In this document: piece by piece, positions 10,150 to 21,227 of the stretch
Layout: each line of letters starts with the position of its first letter
Numbering within the stretch: position 1 is the first letter of the stretch
Source of the DNA: Phascolarctos cinereus
Taxonomy: Eukaryota > Chordata > Mammalia > Diprotodontia > Phascolarctidae
DNA length: 64,000 nt
Assembly (NCBI RefSeq): GCF_002099425.1
Contig: NW_018343964.1
Span: 5,030,001 to 5,094,000 of the forward strand
Reading direction: 5' to 3'
The notes under the pieces: model-generated
What the model saw: the letters and a program-made list of their open reading frames with translations, nothing else
Told to the model about the DNA's origin: nothing
Databases searched by the model: none
Position numbers and translations under genes: made by a program

Positions 10150-11089
10150 ACCATTCCCTAAGGTCCTTCCCAGATCAACCATGGCTATTTTTTTACTAGC
10201 TTTACTTAAGCATTTTTCACTAGCTCACCCAACATAACTCCTCCATAAGGACCTAGAAAATGCACCAGACCAAAGTCCGATAGGTAAAGCAAAGAAAAAG
10301 TCACAATGAATCATTTTTCCATCCCAGAGCCACTTAGGGAGACAATATGGTGAGAACTGGCCAGGAGTGTATGCAATGGTAATGAGCATTCTAGCGTCTA
10401 GGGACAAAAAAAAGAGAACTAAGACAGATCATCAGGACAAGAAGCAATAGGACAAAAAGAGATATTGGGAGATCTCTGCACTAGCATTGGGTATAGTAAC
10501 AAGTGTCATTTGCCAGCTCTGTCTTCCAGTACCCAGTTCCAAGTCACAAATCTAGGGGGTAGAGAAACAGTCATGAGTGTGCATGGGGCCTAACTGTATA
10601 CTAAGCAAGTAACAAGGTCCAGGAACAAACCACAGCTATGTAGCTCTGAGCTTAGGAGCAGAGGAATGGTGACCTAGTTCTAGTCTTTAGCCTAGTATGT
10701 AAATCTGTAATAGAATAACCAAGGCAGAAGTCCCAGACCAAAGGAGAGCCAACAGTTCCATCACTCTGAACCTGCCAAATCTTCAAGAAGGCCAACAGTG
10801 ACTGAGTCTAGCAACAGTCTTCTGAGACTCCACCATACACAAGCCAATACACCCCAAACTAGGTCAGGAACTTGCAGAATTCAAACAAAGAGAAGAGTAA
10901 ATAGATCTCTCTCCTGATCTCACCACTGAAGCACTGAGCACAAAAACTTTTAACCCACCATGCTAAATTATAAAAGCAGAAGACTGTAAAAAGACAGAAG
11001 CTCAGGCCACACACCCTTCCCTCAGAAGTGTAAGAATCTTAGTGTAAGTAGCTTAAAGTCCAAAGCCAAGAAGCAGGCTGGAAGAAAGA

Positions 11090-12065
11090 CCAAACAAAAA
11101 AAGAACTCAACCATAAAGAACTACTATGGTTACAGAGAAGTTCAAGATACAAATACAGAAGACGATAACTTGAAAAGTATCTATAAACACAGTCTCAAAG
11201 AAAAATTCAAATGGACCCAACCAGAATCGAATGGGTTTTTTAAGCACACACACAAAAAAAAATTTAAACCAAATGAATGTGGTAGAGAAAAAAATGGGAA
11301 GACAAATATGGAACTATGGAAGAAAGATATGAAAAGAGATTCAATAGCTTGGTAAAAAGAGGTACAAAACCTCACTGAAGAAAATAACTGCTTGAAAATG
11401 AGAAATGAACAAATAGAAGCAATGACTCCATGAAACATCAAAAAATAATTAAAAAAAGTTTAAAAGACTAAAAAAATTGAAGACAATTCAAAATGCCTCA
11501 AAGGAAAAGAACTGGCCTGCAAATCAGATTAAGGAGAGATATTTTCAGAATCACTGGATTATTTCAAAGCCAAGACAAAAAATAAAACATAAATATTCTA
11601 TTGTAGGAAATCTTAAAACAAAACTACCCAGATATCTTAGGACCAGGGGCAAAGTAGAAATTTAAAAGAATCTAATTGTTACCTCCAAAAATAACTACCC
11701 CAAAATGAAAATTCATAGAAATATTGTCACTAAAATCCAAAGCTATCAGGTCAAGGAAAAAATACTATAAGCAGCCAAAAGAAATAATTCAAATACCAAG
11801 GAGTCACAGTCAGGCTCACATAAGATGTAGCACCACTACTACAAGGGAATGGAGAGCTTGGAAGATGACATTCCAGTAGATAAAAGACCTAGGATTACAA
11901 TCAAGAATAACCTACCCAACAAAACTAAATATAATCCTAAAGGGAGGAACATATTCTTTTAATGAAATAGAATGCTTTCAAGTATTCAAGACAGAAAGAC
12001 AAGACCACAATAGAAAAGTTCACATTCAAACATAGGACTCAAGAGAAGCATAAAAAGGTAAAAAT
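11090..12065 (+). pseudogene. L1 ORF1 remnant (RNA-binding protein)
   Basis: Nucleotide order matches marsupial L1 ORF1: CCAAAGCCAAGAAGCAGGCTGG just upstream, then AACCATAAAGAACTACTATGG, GAGAGATATTTTCAGAATCACTGGATT, CCAAAATGAAAATTCATAGAAATATTG, CAGGTCAAGGAAAAAATACTATAAGCAGCC, and CTCAAGAGAAGCATAAAAAGGTAAAAA at the 3' end. In intact L1 the product is the nucleic-acid chaperone that coats L1 RNA. The frame is broken many times; the longest remaining frames are 60-86 codons. Confidence 0.75.
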
Positions 12066-12609
12066 GAGTGAGAAATCACTAGGGATGAAACAAGGTTAAA
12101 CTGTTTACATTATTATATGGGGAGATGAAATATGTAATCCCTCAAAGAGAATCTAATTAGGCAGAAGGTCTGAGTGTGCTTCTATTATGTTTAGATTATT
12201 TAAAAAAATAAAAAATAAATGTCAAGAAGAGGAATGTCCTAGGAGAGGGTAAGGAAGAGGAAGAATGGGGGACATACATAAATGGAGTGCACAGGGAAGA
12301 GTTTATAGAATGGAGTGGACAGTGAGGGGAGGGAAGCAGAACATACTTGAACCCCATTTTCATCTGAACTGGTTAAAAGAGGGAAGAATACACACATACT
12401 TACAATTGAATTCAGAAATTCCTCTTACCCAAGAGGGAAGTAAGAAGAAAAAAAAGTTAAGGGCAAAAGGGGTGGTGAGGATAAGCAGAGAGAGGCAGAT
12501 TAAGAAAGGCAGTGGTCAGAAGTAAAACAGATTCTGAAAGAGGCGACGGGGGAAAAAAGAAAGAAAAGTATAAAGGATAGAATGGAGGGACATATAATAT
12601 AAATGGGAT

Positions 12610-15030
12610 TAATATACCCACAAATAGAAGAGGATAAGAGAATGGATTACAAATCAGAATCCCACAATATATTGTTTATCAGAAACACACTTGAAACAGA
12701 AAGATACACATAGAGTTAAAATAAGGGGCTGGAGCAAAATCTATTATGCTTCAGCTGAAGTAAAAAAAAAATAGTCAGGAAGAGCAATCATGATCTCAGA
12801 CAAGGCAAAAGCAAAAATAGACCTAATTAAAAGAAATAAACAGAGAAAATATATTTTCTTAAAGGTATGATATACAAAGAATTTATGTCAATACTAAACA
12901 TATCTGCATCATGTGTCATATAATCCAAATTCCTAAAGGAACAGTTAAACGAATTAAGGAGAAAATAAATTGTAAAACTATAATGGGGGGACCACAATTT
13001 ATCTCTCTCCGACATAAATCTATCCACAAAAAACAAGTTAAAGAGACGAGTAGAATTTTAGAAAAGTTAGAGATGAGAAACCTCTGTAGAGTATTTAATG
13101 GGAATAGAAAGTGCTTATTCTCAGCTGTATATGGCACGTTTATAAAATAAATGAACATGGGTTAGAACATAAAACCTCACAAATGCAGAAAGTAAAAATA
13201 TTAAATGCATCTTTCCCAATCATAATGCTATAAAAATTACATTCAATAAAATGCCTTTGAAGCATAGATTAAAATTAATTAGAAACTAAATAATTTAATC
13301 TAAGAATGAGTAGAACAATGAACAAAACATATAAACAATCAATTTTATTAAAGATGAGAACAGTGAGACAACATACCAAAATTTGTGGGAATTTTATACC
13401 CCCTAAATGCTGATAGCAATAGAAGAGAGCAATAGAAGAGAGAAAGAGCAGATCAATGAATTAGGTATGCAACTTTAAAAAAAAAAAACAAACACTAAAA
13501 AACCATACATTTTAAAAACCCAATTAAACACCCAAATAGAAATCTGAAAATTAAAGGAGAGATTAACAAAATTGGAAATCACAGAACCACTAATAAAAGT
13601 AGGAGCTACTTTAAAAAAAAAGATAAGTCATTAACTAATTCTATTTTTTAAAGAAACAAGAAAACCAAATTATCTGTTTCAAAAATAGAAAGTTTACATT
13701 ACATTGAATGAAGAAGAAATACAAGAAGCAGCTAGGTGGCACAGTAGATAGAGCATTGGCCCTGAAGTCAGGAGGACCTGAGTTCAAATCTGGCCTCAGA
13801 CCAAACACATGACACTTACTAGCTGTGTGACCCTGGGCAAGTCACTTAACCCTAATTGCTTAAAAAAATAAAATAAATAAAAATAAAGAAGAAATACAAG
13901 CTATTATTGGGAACTATTTTGACCAACTATATGCCAATAAGTTGATCATCTAAATGAAACAGATGGATATTAACAATAACATAAATTGCCCAAATTAATG
14001 AACAGGAAATACAATATTTAAATGACTCTGTGTTAGACAAAAAAAAAATTGAACAAGCCATAAATGAATAACTAAAGGAATAGACAGATTTACAAGTGAA
14101 TCCTACCAAACATTTAGAACAATTAATTTCAATTCTAAATAAACTATTTGAAAAAATAAGGGGAAAAAAAGTCCTACCAAATTTCTTTTTTGACATAAAT
14201 GTAGTCTTGATACCTAAGTAGGGCATAGTCAAAGGAGAAAAAGAAAAGTACAGTTCAATTTCCCTAATGAATACTGATGCAAAAAAAATTTATATAAAAT
14301 GCTATCAAGGAAATTACAGCAATATATCTCAAAGATCATATACTATAACAAAGCTGAATTTACACTAGAAATGAAGGACTGGTTCAATACTAGGAAACCT
14401 ATAAGCATAATTGAACATATTTAATACAAAAAAACTCAACAAAAATCATATCATTTCAATAGATACTCAAACACAAGAATAAATGGAGTTTTACTTATGT
14501 GATAATGTGGACAAGATAGAAGCCTTTCTAATAACATCAGGAGTGAAGTAAGAAGTAGATTATCACCATTACTATTCAATATTGTACTTTAAATATTAGC
14601 TATAGCAATAAAAAAGGAAAGGAAATTAAAAGAATGAATATAGACAAAGAGGAAACAAAACTATCACTTTTGCAGATAACATGATGGTTTACTTAAGAGA
14701 ATCCTATAAAGTCAACTAAAAAACCTACTTAAAAAAACTTGTAAAGGTACAGAATGTATAATAAACCCACAGAAATCATCAGAATTTCTTTTTACTACCA
14801 ACAAAACCAAAAGCAAGAGATAAAAAGAAAAATTCCATTTAAAATAAGTGCCAACAGTATAAAATACTTTGGGAGTCTACCTGCCAAGACACACAGAGTG
14901 CAAAACAGTCTTTACACGAATAAAAGTAGGGCTAAATAATTGGAGAAATTTTAATTGCTCTTGGGTAAGACAACCTTTTTTTTTAAATGGAAATATTACC
15001 CTAAGTGCCAAATCAATAAAACTACCAAAG
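12610..15030 (+). pseudogene. L1 ORF2 remnant (endonuclease and reverse transcriptase)
   Basis: The endonuclease part is visible as CATAGAGTTAAAATAAGGGGCTGGAGCAAAATCTATTATGCTTC..AAAATAGACCTAATTAAAAG. The RT part is visible as TTCAATTTCCCTAATGAATACTGATGC, GACTGGTTCAATACTAGGAAACC, TCACCATTACTATTCAATATTGTACTT and CACTTTTGCAGATAACATGATGGT (the FADD-type active-site box, here FADN). Sequence is lost within the RT (between about 14490 and 14550) and the whole C-terminal domain is missing. Split by a SINE at 13726-13885. Confidence 0.8.
13726..13885 (+). mobile_element. Young Mar/WSINE-type SINE nested in L1, with target duplications
   Basis: Full-length short-form SINE (GCAGCTAGGTGGCACAGTAGATAGAGC..CCTGAGTTCAAATCTGG..GTGTGACCCTGGGCAAGTC) ending in an A-rich tail. 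It is flanked by the 15-bp duplication AAGAAGAAATACAAG at 13711-13725 and 13886-13900, which is perfect, so this insertion is much younger than the L1. Confidence 0.95.
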
Positions 15031-15403
15031 GACTAGAGCTAGGAAAAAAAAATGTCTGGGAATTTGTTTTGTGTGACTATACATATTTGGAATGGGCTTT
15101 GTTTTTCTTGCCTTTTTGGTGGATGGGGGAAGGAAAAAGGGAAAACAAGAGAAAGAATTTGGAACTAAAAATAAGATAAAATTGGGGGAAAATAAAATAA
15201 AAGGATTAGGAAGATTGAATTGAAACCTTCTTTCAGCCTCACCAGTGTCTCACCATCACCTAGCAATGGTGCTTCTTGGTTACCAGTTATGAAGAAACAA
15301 CTAACCTCAGACCTAGTTATCAAGAAAAGTTGGTTAAAACAAGAATCTCAAAAGTAGCCCATTTCCTGAGAAGTTAGAAGGAGTTAGGGTGTTGGTGTAA
15401 GCA

Positions 15404-15877
15404 GTGACCTCATGGTGTTCCAGAGTCTCTATTTTTTCTGATGGGATGATGTCTAACACCCAATTAAGATTTATGGCTCTTAAAAAAACAAAAACAAAAA
15501 CAAAAAAAGATTTATGGCTCTTTATAGGTGAGGAAGAACTAACCAGTCATTATTTTTTTTTCCCCATTCTCAGGAGAAATCTGGGTTTCCATGCATTTGA
15601 TTTACCAGGAACATCCAAAGTTCAGGGTGAAGGGAGAGGTCTAGAAAGGGAGTCCGATCAAATAGTGGAGGAAATAAGCTTCCCAAAAAGAGGACTCCAG
15701 GCTCCGTTCAGCTTGTGCTCCTCTGTCCGTGACTGGTTCCTTTGTTCCCACAAGACTTCCCTCCATGGTGTTACATGGCAGACTAACTCATCCAGAATGG
15801 CCCCAGTTGAACCGAGTTTACCTAGACAAGTCTTGGTCCCTGTGGGGCTGTTGCTTGCTAAGATCTGGGACAGATGA
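15404..15877 (+). other. Longest frame in the window (157 codons), not supported as a gene
   Basis: The frame runs across an (AAACA)n tail insertion at 15482-15507, so its first third cannot be ancestral coding sequence. The rest shows no motif I recognise. A pyrimidine tract plus CAG at about 15552-15581 resembles a splice acceptor, but nothing else supports an exon. Confidence 0.2.
15467..15522 (+). mobile_element. Tail-only retrotransposition scar
   Basis: A 26-bp A-rich (AAAAAC)n insert at 15482-15507 is flanked by a perfect 15-bp duplication, AGATTTATGGCTCTT, at 15467-15481 and 15508-15522. This is what a target-primed insertion leaves when reverse transcription stops within the tail. 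Confidence 0.85.
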
Positions 15878-16027
15878 AAAAGACATATGTGGAGCCAGAA
15901 GATGCTAAATCTGATCTGATTATGGTGAATAAAGAACAGGTCAAATGAGAGATTCCTCTCCACCTCAGTCTACAGATGGAGAAGAAAATAAAAGAATCAG
16001 GTTCATGGGTATATCACTTCTCTGTCT
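15523..16027. other. Unassigned sequence
   Basis: About 500 bp, more GC-rich than its neighbours, with no recognised repeat. See the frame at 15404-15877. Confidence 0.4.
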
Positions 16028-16050
16028 GGGGTGGGGGGGCGGGGAGGGGG
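16028..16050 (+). repeat. G-quadruplex motif
   Basis: Four G runs of 4, 7, 4 and 5 separated by single bases T, C and A. Such short loops fit a very stable quadruplex on the plus strand. Confidence 0.9.
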
Positions 16051-16074
16051 AGTTGGCAACATGAAAATTACAAT

Positions 16075-16325
16075 AGCTAATACCTAACATTTAAATAGTA
16101 CTTAATTATGTGCCACACACTGTGCTCAATGCTTTATAAATATTGTCTGCTTTGACTTCATAGGAACCCTGCAAGGTAGGCACTGTTATTATCCCCGTTT
16201 TACAGTTAAGGAAATTAAGGGAGACAGCAGTAAAGTGGCTTGTCCAGGTCACACAGCTAGGAAGTATTTGAGGTGGTATTTGAACTTGTCTTCCTGACTC
16301 CACATCCAGCACTCTATGCTGGAGT
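16075..16325 (-). mobile_element. MIR-type SINE with L2-like tail, antisense
   Basis: ATTATGTGCCACACACTGTGCTCAATGC tail; TTATTATCCCCGTTTTACAGTTAAGGAAATTAAGG core; TGGTATTTGAACTTGTCTTCCTGACTCC; CCAGCACTCTATGCTG head. Confidence 0.9.
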
Positions 16326-16326
16326 G

Positions 16327-16530
16327 TTATAGAGCACACAGGGAAGGATTTATATACAATGGAGTGAGCAGTCAGGGAAGGGGAGCAGAAAACCCTTGAA
16401 CCTCATTCTCATCTGAACTGGTTAAAAGAGGGAAGAATATACACATACACACAGTTGGATACAGACATTCCTTTTACTCAATAGGAAAGTAGGAGAAAAG
16501 GGGGTTAGGGAAAAAAAAGAGAATGTGTCC
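16327..16530 (+). mobile_element. L1 inter-ORF spacer fragment
   Basis: Aligns with 12265-12475 of the L1 above at roughly 80%: both share CATCTGAACTGGTTAAAAGA, GGGAAGAAT.CACACATAC and a GAAAGTA.GA run. It is truncated on both sides and lies 1.1 kb downstream in the same orientation. Confidence 0.8.
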
Positions 16531-16599
16531 CCTAGCTGCCAGGGGATCCTGCTTGGAGTTTGAGAAGACATGGGAAGTAGACAGGGAAAGTCCTATTTT

Positions 16600-17262
16600 C
16601 TCTATACATATTCTTTTCTTTGGTGATCTCATTCACTTTCACCTTCATTGAAATGAACTATCATTGCTTATACTGGTAACTAGGCTCCATTTCAATCATT
16701 AACTAATATATTTGGCTAGAGACGAGTTAAGAGGATCTGGGTGCAAATTCTGCTTCAGCTATTTACTGTGTGATCCCAGGCAAGTGATTTAAGCTCCACA
16801 GGCCTCTGGTCTGAATCTATGATCTTTTGATCTCAAACCTCACTCTTAAGCTGTAGACTTCCATTTCTAACTAGTTGGTGGATGCCTCCCCCAGATGTCT
16901 TGAATCATCAGCTCCTTCCTTATACTCAACAAAGCCCAAACCCAATACCTTTTCTTTACTTCCCATTACCCAAACAGGCTCTTCTTCTTGGCTTCTTCCT
17001 TGCTGTTTCAATGGCTCTAACAATCTCCTATGCCTCTCCCACCCCTCTGCCAGGCTATCAAACTCTGTGTGACCTTTGACTCCTCTGTCACCTTCACTTT
17101 CAATCATAGAGACTTGACATTATCCCTTGAATGACTCTCTTTTCCTCTCCATCTCCATGGCTCCCTCCCCAATGCAAATCTCACTGCCTCTTATCATCTG
17201 TACCATCCTACTTAGTGCCCCTCTCCCTCTAGTCTCTTTCTATCTGACCTATTTTGCAAAGA
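16600..17262 (+). mobile_element. L2 LINE RT-region piece, split by MIR
   Basis: GGTGATCTCATTCACTTTCA..TGAACTATCATTGCTTATACTGG corresponds to the L2 block before YADD. After a nested MIR it continues AACTAGTTGGTGGATGCCTCCCCCAGATGTCTTG and CTGTCACCTTCACTTTCAATC. Overlapping 65-codon frames here are dead L2 sequence. Confidence 0.6.
16715..16840 (+). mobile_element. MIR SINE fragment
   Basis: GGGTGCAAATTCTGCTTCAGC..TTACTGTGTGATCCCAGGCAAGTGATTTAAGCTCC is the MIR core; nested in the L2. Confidence 0.75.
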
Positions 17263-18280
17263 AATAAGAAAAAGTAAGCAAAGAAAGAAAAATTTGACCA
17301 GAAAGCTGATCACCATATGATGAATTTCTTTAGTTCTGGCAATTTATATAACTGTGGAAGGCTTGTGATCCATATTGGTGGACAGTATCCACAACGGCAT
17401 AATTATATATTTTAAGGTAGTAAGGAAAGAGGCATTCATGTGAAAATATTCATACATGACTTATTCAATGTTTCACTAACAATTATTAATGCTCAGATAC
17501 TTTCCATATTTCTCCTCTATGGGTAGACAGTGTTTGCCTTGTTCGCATATATACAACATTAAATTCCTCTGTTATGCCAACTGTCTAGAAGAGTTGTATT
17601 TATGTAATTTAAAGGAAGAAGGTACATGGAATGAGTTATTTTAAATCTTATCATTAACACTAAATGCAAAGCCAGGACAACTTTCCTTCCTTTCCTAGAA
17701 ATTGACCTTTTATTTTAAAAAAATGTTTTTAAACCAAATGGGTGGCTTTATTACAGGTAGACAGGCCTGAAGACACAAACTATAGTCTAGAAAAGCCACT
17801 ATAAAAGCTTCTCTTTGTAATTCTTGTATGTGACTCACATAGGAGATAAGGTTAGTTTCAGGGTACACACAGGGATTTTAACCTTGACTATCTTGTTCTC
17901 CTCTGCATAACAAGAAGTTCTGAGTACCATAGACACTGCTCCAAAAGCAAAAGATTTATCACTATGTGGCTTAATGGCCTGTATAACCTAATTTAAAATG
18001 GAAAAAGTGAACTTCAGGTACCCTAATTCATTGTCAAAGAAATTCTCCATCCTTGGTTTATTGCGAAGACAGACAGGAGTATCTAAGAAACCAGTAATTT
18101 TCTGAAGCATCTATGTGCTACAAACACATGTTCAAATGGTTAGTGACAGCATCTATACTAGAGCATCACAATGGAAATATAATTTGGTACAAAGGAATCT
18201 GAGCTGAACCCCGTCCTGGAGGATCATAGATCACTTCATGCTCACATTATTTTGTCTACACGGATCTCAGAACAACATTC
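17263..18280. other. Unassigned sequence
   Basis: About 1 kb with no recognised transposon or convincing reading frame. Confidence 0.5.
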
Positions 18281-18282
18281 AT

Positions 18283-18420
18283 CATTTACTCATTCATTCT
18301 AGGACAACCGTTCATCAAGTGCCTATCATAGGCAAAACCCCGGTTTAGGTGCTGGGGATGATACCAAGATAATGAAGGAATGGTCCTGATATTGTTAAAG
18401 GTTACATCCCAGCATTAGAG
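18283..18420 (-). mobile_element. L2 3' end, antisense
   Basis: TTACTCATTCATTCTAGGACAACCGTTCATCAAGTGCCTATCATAGGC..TTTAGGTGCTGGGGATG. Confidence 0.7.
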
Positions 18421-18760
18421 CAAGAATCAAGGACCTACAAGATGAGAACCAGTTTTGCATTCCATCACTGGGTGTACTCCAAGAGATCTAGAATCTTATC
18501 AATATTAGTACTCCCTCCAGTGAAGCTGTCCTCAACCCATCTATATCTACCTATTTGGGTGACTCATGTCTTCCCATAAATCTGCCAGAGGGGGTGCTTC
18601 CCAATGTGCTGGGAGCCTTCTTTATATTCTTAACAATGAATGGATACCAGTATAACAGATAGGCTAACCATCAGTTTTTCCTTGCTTGCACTCCATGAGT
18701 GACTCATTGCTCACACACACAGTATACATAATTCCAAAAAGAACCAGTTGAAAAGTGAAA
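18421..18760. other. Unassigned sequence
   Basis: About 340 bp; nothing recognised. Confidence 0.45.
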
Positions 18761-18765
18761 AATGG

Positions 18766-18920
18766 GAGCAGCTAGGTGGGGCAGTGGATAGAGCTCTGGA
18801 CCTGGAGTCAGGAGGACCAGAGTTCAAATCCAGCCTCAGACACTTGACACTTACTAGCTGTGTGACCCTGGGCAAGTCACTTCACCCCGATTGCCTCACT
18901 AAAGTACAAAAAAAAAAAAG
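18766..18920 (+). mobile_element. Young short-form Mar/WSINE-type SINE
   Basis: GCAGCTAGGTGGGGCAGTGG..GGAGTCAGGAGGACCAGAGTTCAAATCC..GTGTGACCCTGGGCAAGTCACTTCACCCC, ending in (A)12. The flanks share a short GAAAAATG, probably the target duplication. It is close to the 60697 and 13726 copies, so it is recent. Confidence 0.93.
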
Positions 18921-19340
18921 GGAAAAATGTAGTCAATTATAGAGACCAAGCATTCAAATCTTTAAATACTCTGGATTTAGAGATGTCTAGAACTTTATTG
19001 AGCAACAACCCAAGGTAACCTAACATAGCAATCCTGAAAACATTATTTAAAATGGAAAACTAACCTGAATATCTCCTTTCCTATCCTCATGTAAAAAGGC
19101 CAGTGTAATACTCTATGAAGTCAGATAGATTCAGAAACTTTCTTTTTCAAAGATAAGAAGAGGGCATTTTATGAATAAATCATAAGAAATTTTCTGTATA
19201 AATTACTGATTAATTTAACTAATTTAAATCCACCCAAAAGAAACTGGAAGGAAAGAACCTGCTCACTCAAGCAGAGGCTAGGACACCTGGCATACTCGTT
19301 GGAACTTACTATATTTACTCTGCTAATTTAAACACACACA
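18921..19340. other. Unassigned AT-rich sequence
   Basis: About 420 bp; nothing recognised. Confidence 0.45.
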
Positions 19341-19343
19341 AAC

Positions 19344-19347
19344 AGAG

Positions 19348-19400
<53 letters not shown>
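19344..19400 (+). repeat. (GA)n microsatellite
   Basis: About 57 bp of GA with one AA interruption. The minus-strand frame over it encodes only a serine-leucine repeat. Confidence 0.95.
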
Positions 19401-19402
<2 letters not shown>

Positions 19403-19480
19403 TCCCCCACACACTTTGTAGGGGAAAGTACATTTTAAAAAATTAACTACATTTTCCCTTCCTCCTGCCTTCACCTTACC

Positions 19481-19683
19481 CAGGGGTGGGGAACCTGCAG
19501 CCTTGAGGCCACATGTGGCCTTGTAGGTCCTTGGGTGTGGCCTTTTCACTGAGTCCAAGGTTTATAGAACAAATCCTTTTATTAAGGGGATTTGTTCTGT
19601 GAAGTTTGGATTTAGTCAAAGGGCTGCACTTGAGGATGTATACAGCCACATGCAGCCTCGGTGCCACAGGTTCCCCACCCCTG
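19481..19683. mobile_element. Palindromic hAT MITE, copy 1
   Basis: Starts CAGGGGTGGGGAACCTGCAG and ends with the inverse GGTTCCCCACCCCTG. The two halves are inverted copies meeting at AACAAATCC..GGATTTGTTCTGT in the centre. Homologous to 36202-36398 and 48781-48982. I found no clean 8-bp duplication for this copy. Confidence 0.9.
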
Positions 19684-20045
19684 CCCCCTTTGCAGCAGGC
19701 TTTAGCCAATGGCATCCAGGGGCTCACTGTTCTGAGTAGCCACCATAATTCCCCAGTGATTACAGACCCAACAAACAGTGCACATGGACCTTCTTACTCC
19801 ATGACAACTGGGAACTATTTAGCCATTAAGGAAATGACACCTCTCAAGTGAACATGGAGTAGGTAATTCTAGAGTATTAAAGAATATTCACCTAAATAAC
19901 CCCACTCCACAGTGTCCGGAGAGTCACCACGTGACAACATTGAAGAACCTTGAGGTATGCTCCAAAACTCAGGGAGTTCCTTCCTGCTAAAGTAAATAGA
20001 AGCATCCATGCTATGAAGCCTCTTAAAACATTATCCTAGGTGTAC
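19684..20045. other. Unassigned sequence
   Basis: About 360 bp; nothing recognised. Confidence 0.45.
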
Positions 20046-20049
20046 ACCC

Positions 20050-20232
20050 TCAAACACACTATTGCTGGAAAATAGTTAGGAATTCTTTGAGAAAAGTCAT
20101 TCAACAGTTCATAACCTTTCAATCCAATGATCTCACTACTATCTAATACCACCACACCCAAAGGCATCAAGATAAGAAAAAAATACTCTATGCTTGCCAA
20201 AATATGCATAACATTTTGTGACCATGCAGATA

Positions 20233-20263
<31 letters not shown>

Positions 20264-20685
20264 TCAACCATAGAAACAAAGTGTGTGTCCATTGCTAGGA
20301 GAATGCTGAACCACGGTATATAAATGTAATAGAATGTTATTGTTATATAAGAAATTTTAAAAATATGAAGAACGCAGCAAAGCATGATATCTGTACTGAA
20401 TGAACTGATGCAGAGCAAAAAAATACATACAAAATGATTAAAATAATATAAATGAGAGGAATTCTGAAAGGTGATTGAACTCTGATGAAACATAATGATT
20501 TGGCCTTGGAGCACAGATTATTAAATACTTTTCTCCCTTTGGCTAAGGGCTGGGTGCTTACAGATGTTTAATGTTGCATACACTGTCACACAGGATAACT
20601 AGTTTACTTTTTCTTTGTATGTAATATTAGAGGGTTCAATTAGTTGATGGAGGGCAATATTGAGAAAGACTTTGATTTAAAATCA
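20050..20685 (+). mobile_element. L1 LINE 3' end
   Basis: Matches the end of L1 ORF2 and its 3' UTR: GATCTCACTACTATCTAATACC..CCAAAGGCATCAAGATAAG, ACCACGGTATATAAATGTAATAGAATGTTATTG, TGAACTGATGCAGAGC and AATGTTGCATACACTGTCACAC. Truncated at its 5' side. A CA repeat at 20236-20263 lies within it. Confidence 0.8.
20236..20263. repeat. (CA)n microsatellite
   Basis: 14 CA units inside the L1 3' end. Confidence 0.95.
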
Positions 20686-20689
20686 AGAC

Positions 20690-20942
20690 AGGCAACTAGG
20701 TGTCACAGTGCCAGTCCTAGAGTGAGGAAGACTCCTCTTTCTTAGTTCAAATATAGCCTCAGACACTTACTAACTGTAATTCTGGGCAAGTCCCTTAACT
20801 GTGTTTTCCTCAGTTTCCTCACCTATAAAATGAACTGGAGGAGGAAAGGACAAACCACTACAGTATTTTTGCCACCAAGAAAACCTTAAACAGGGTCACA
20901 AAGAGTCAGACACAACCGAAATGACCGAACAACACCAACAAA
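20690..20942 (+). mobile_element. Mar1-type SINE with RTE-like tail
   Basis: GGCAACTAGGTGTCACAGTG head, TTAGTTCAAATATAGCCTCAGACACTTAC, then tail ACAAACCACTACAGTATTTTTGCC..GGGTCACAAAGAGTCAGACACAACC. It abuts the L1 3' end. Confidence 0.9.
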
Positions 20943-21104
20943 ATTAAGATGCCTTAATAAAACATTTCTTATAAATCATTCCACAAGAGACAGATTAAAA
21001 GCAAATCTATGCAGTGAATCTAGCTTCTACCTATGTGTTATTGTTCAAATTACATACCTATTGCTATGATGATTGTAAGCTAGAGAAACAGAGAGATGAC
21101 ATAG

Positions 21105-21225
21105 TTAAGCAGTTAATAAGCATATAGTGTTTATTATTTGCCAAGCACTCAGCTAACCAATGGAGATGCAAAGGTTTAAAAATAATAAACAAGGCCCTGA
21201 CATTAAATGTTTGCCTTACAACTAT
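21105..21225 (-). mobile_element. L2 3' end, antisense
   Basis: GTGTTTATTATTTGCCAAGCACTCAGCTAACC..GGAGATGCAAAGG..AACAAGGCCCTGACATT. Confidence 0.65.
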
Positions 21226-21227
21226 TT

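Larger units (their letters stand above)
10190..15215 (+). mobile_element. Decayed L1 LINE spanning 5' UTR to 3' UTR
   Basis: Plus-strand L1 in canonical order: a 5' UTR-like region (about 10190-11085), ORF1 remnant (about 11090-12065), inter-ORF spacer (about 12070-12600), ORF2 remnant (about 12610-15030) and 3' UTR (about 15050-15215, GTGTGACTATACATATTTGGAATGGGCTTTG). The ORF2 C-terminal third is deleted: the sequence passes from the RT region at about 15030 straight to the 3' UTR. Every frame is heavily broken. A SINE sits at 13726-13885. The 5' boundary is uncertain. Confidence 0.85.

Noticed and set aside
13400-13445. 13-bp tandem GCAATAGAAGAGA in the L1
   Set aside because: A small slippage duplication in decayed L1 with no further significance.
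15404-15877. 157-codon frame as a gene or exon
   Set aside because: It runs through a young A-rich retrotransposition scar and its duplication, with no domain or support beyond an isolated acceptor-like CAG.
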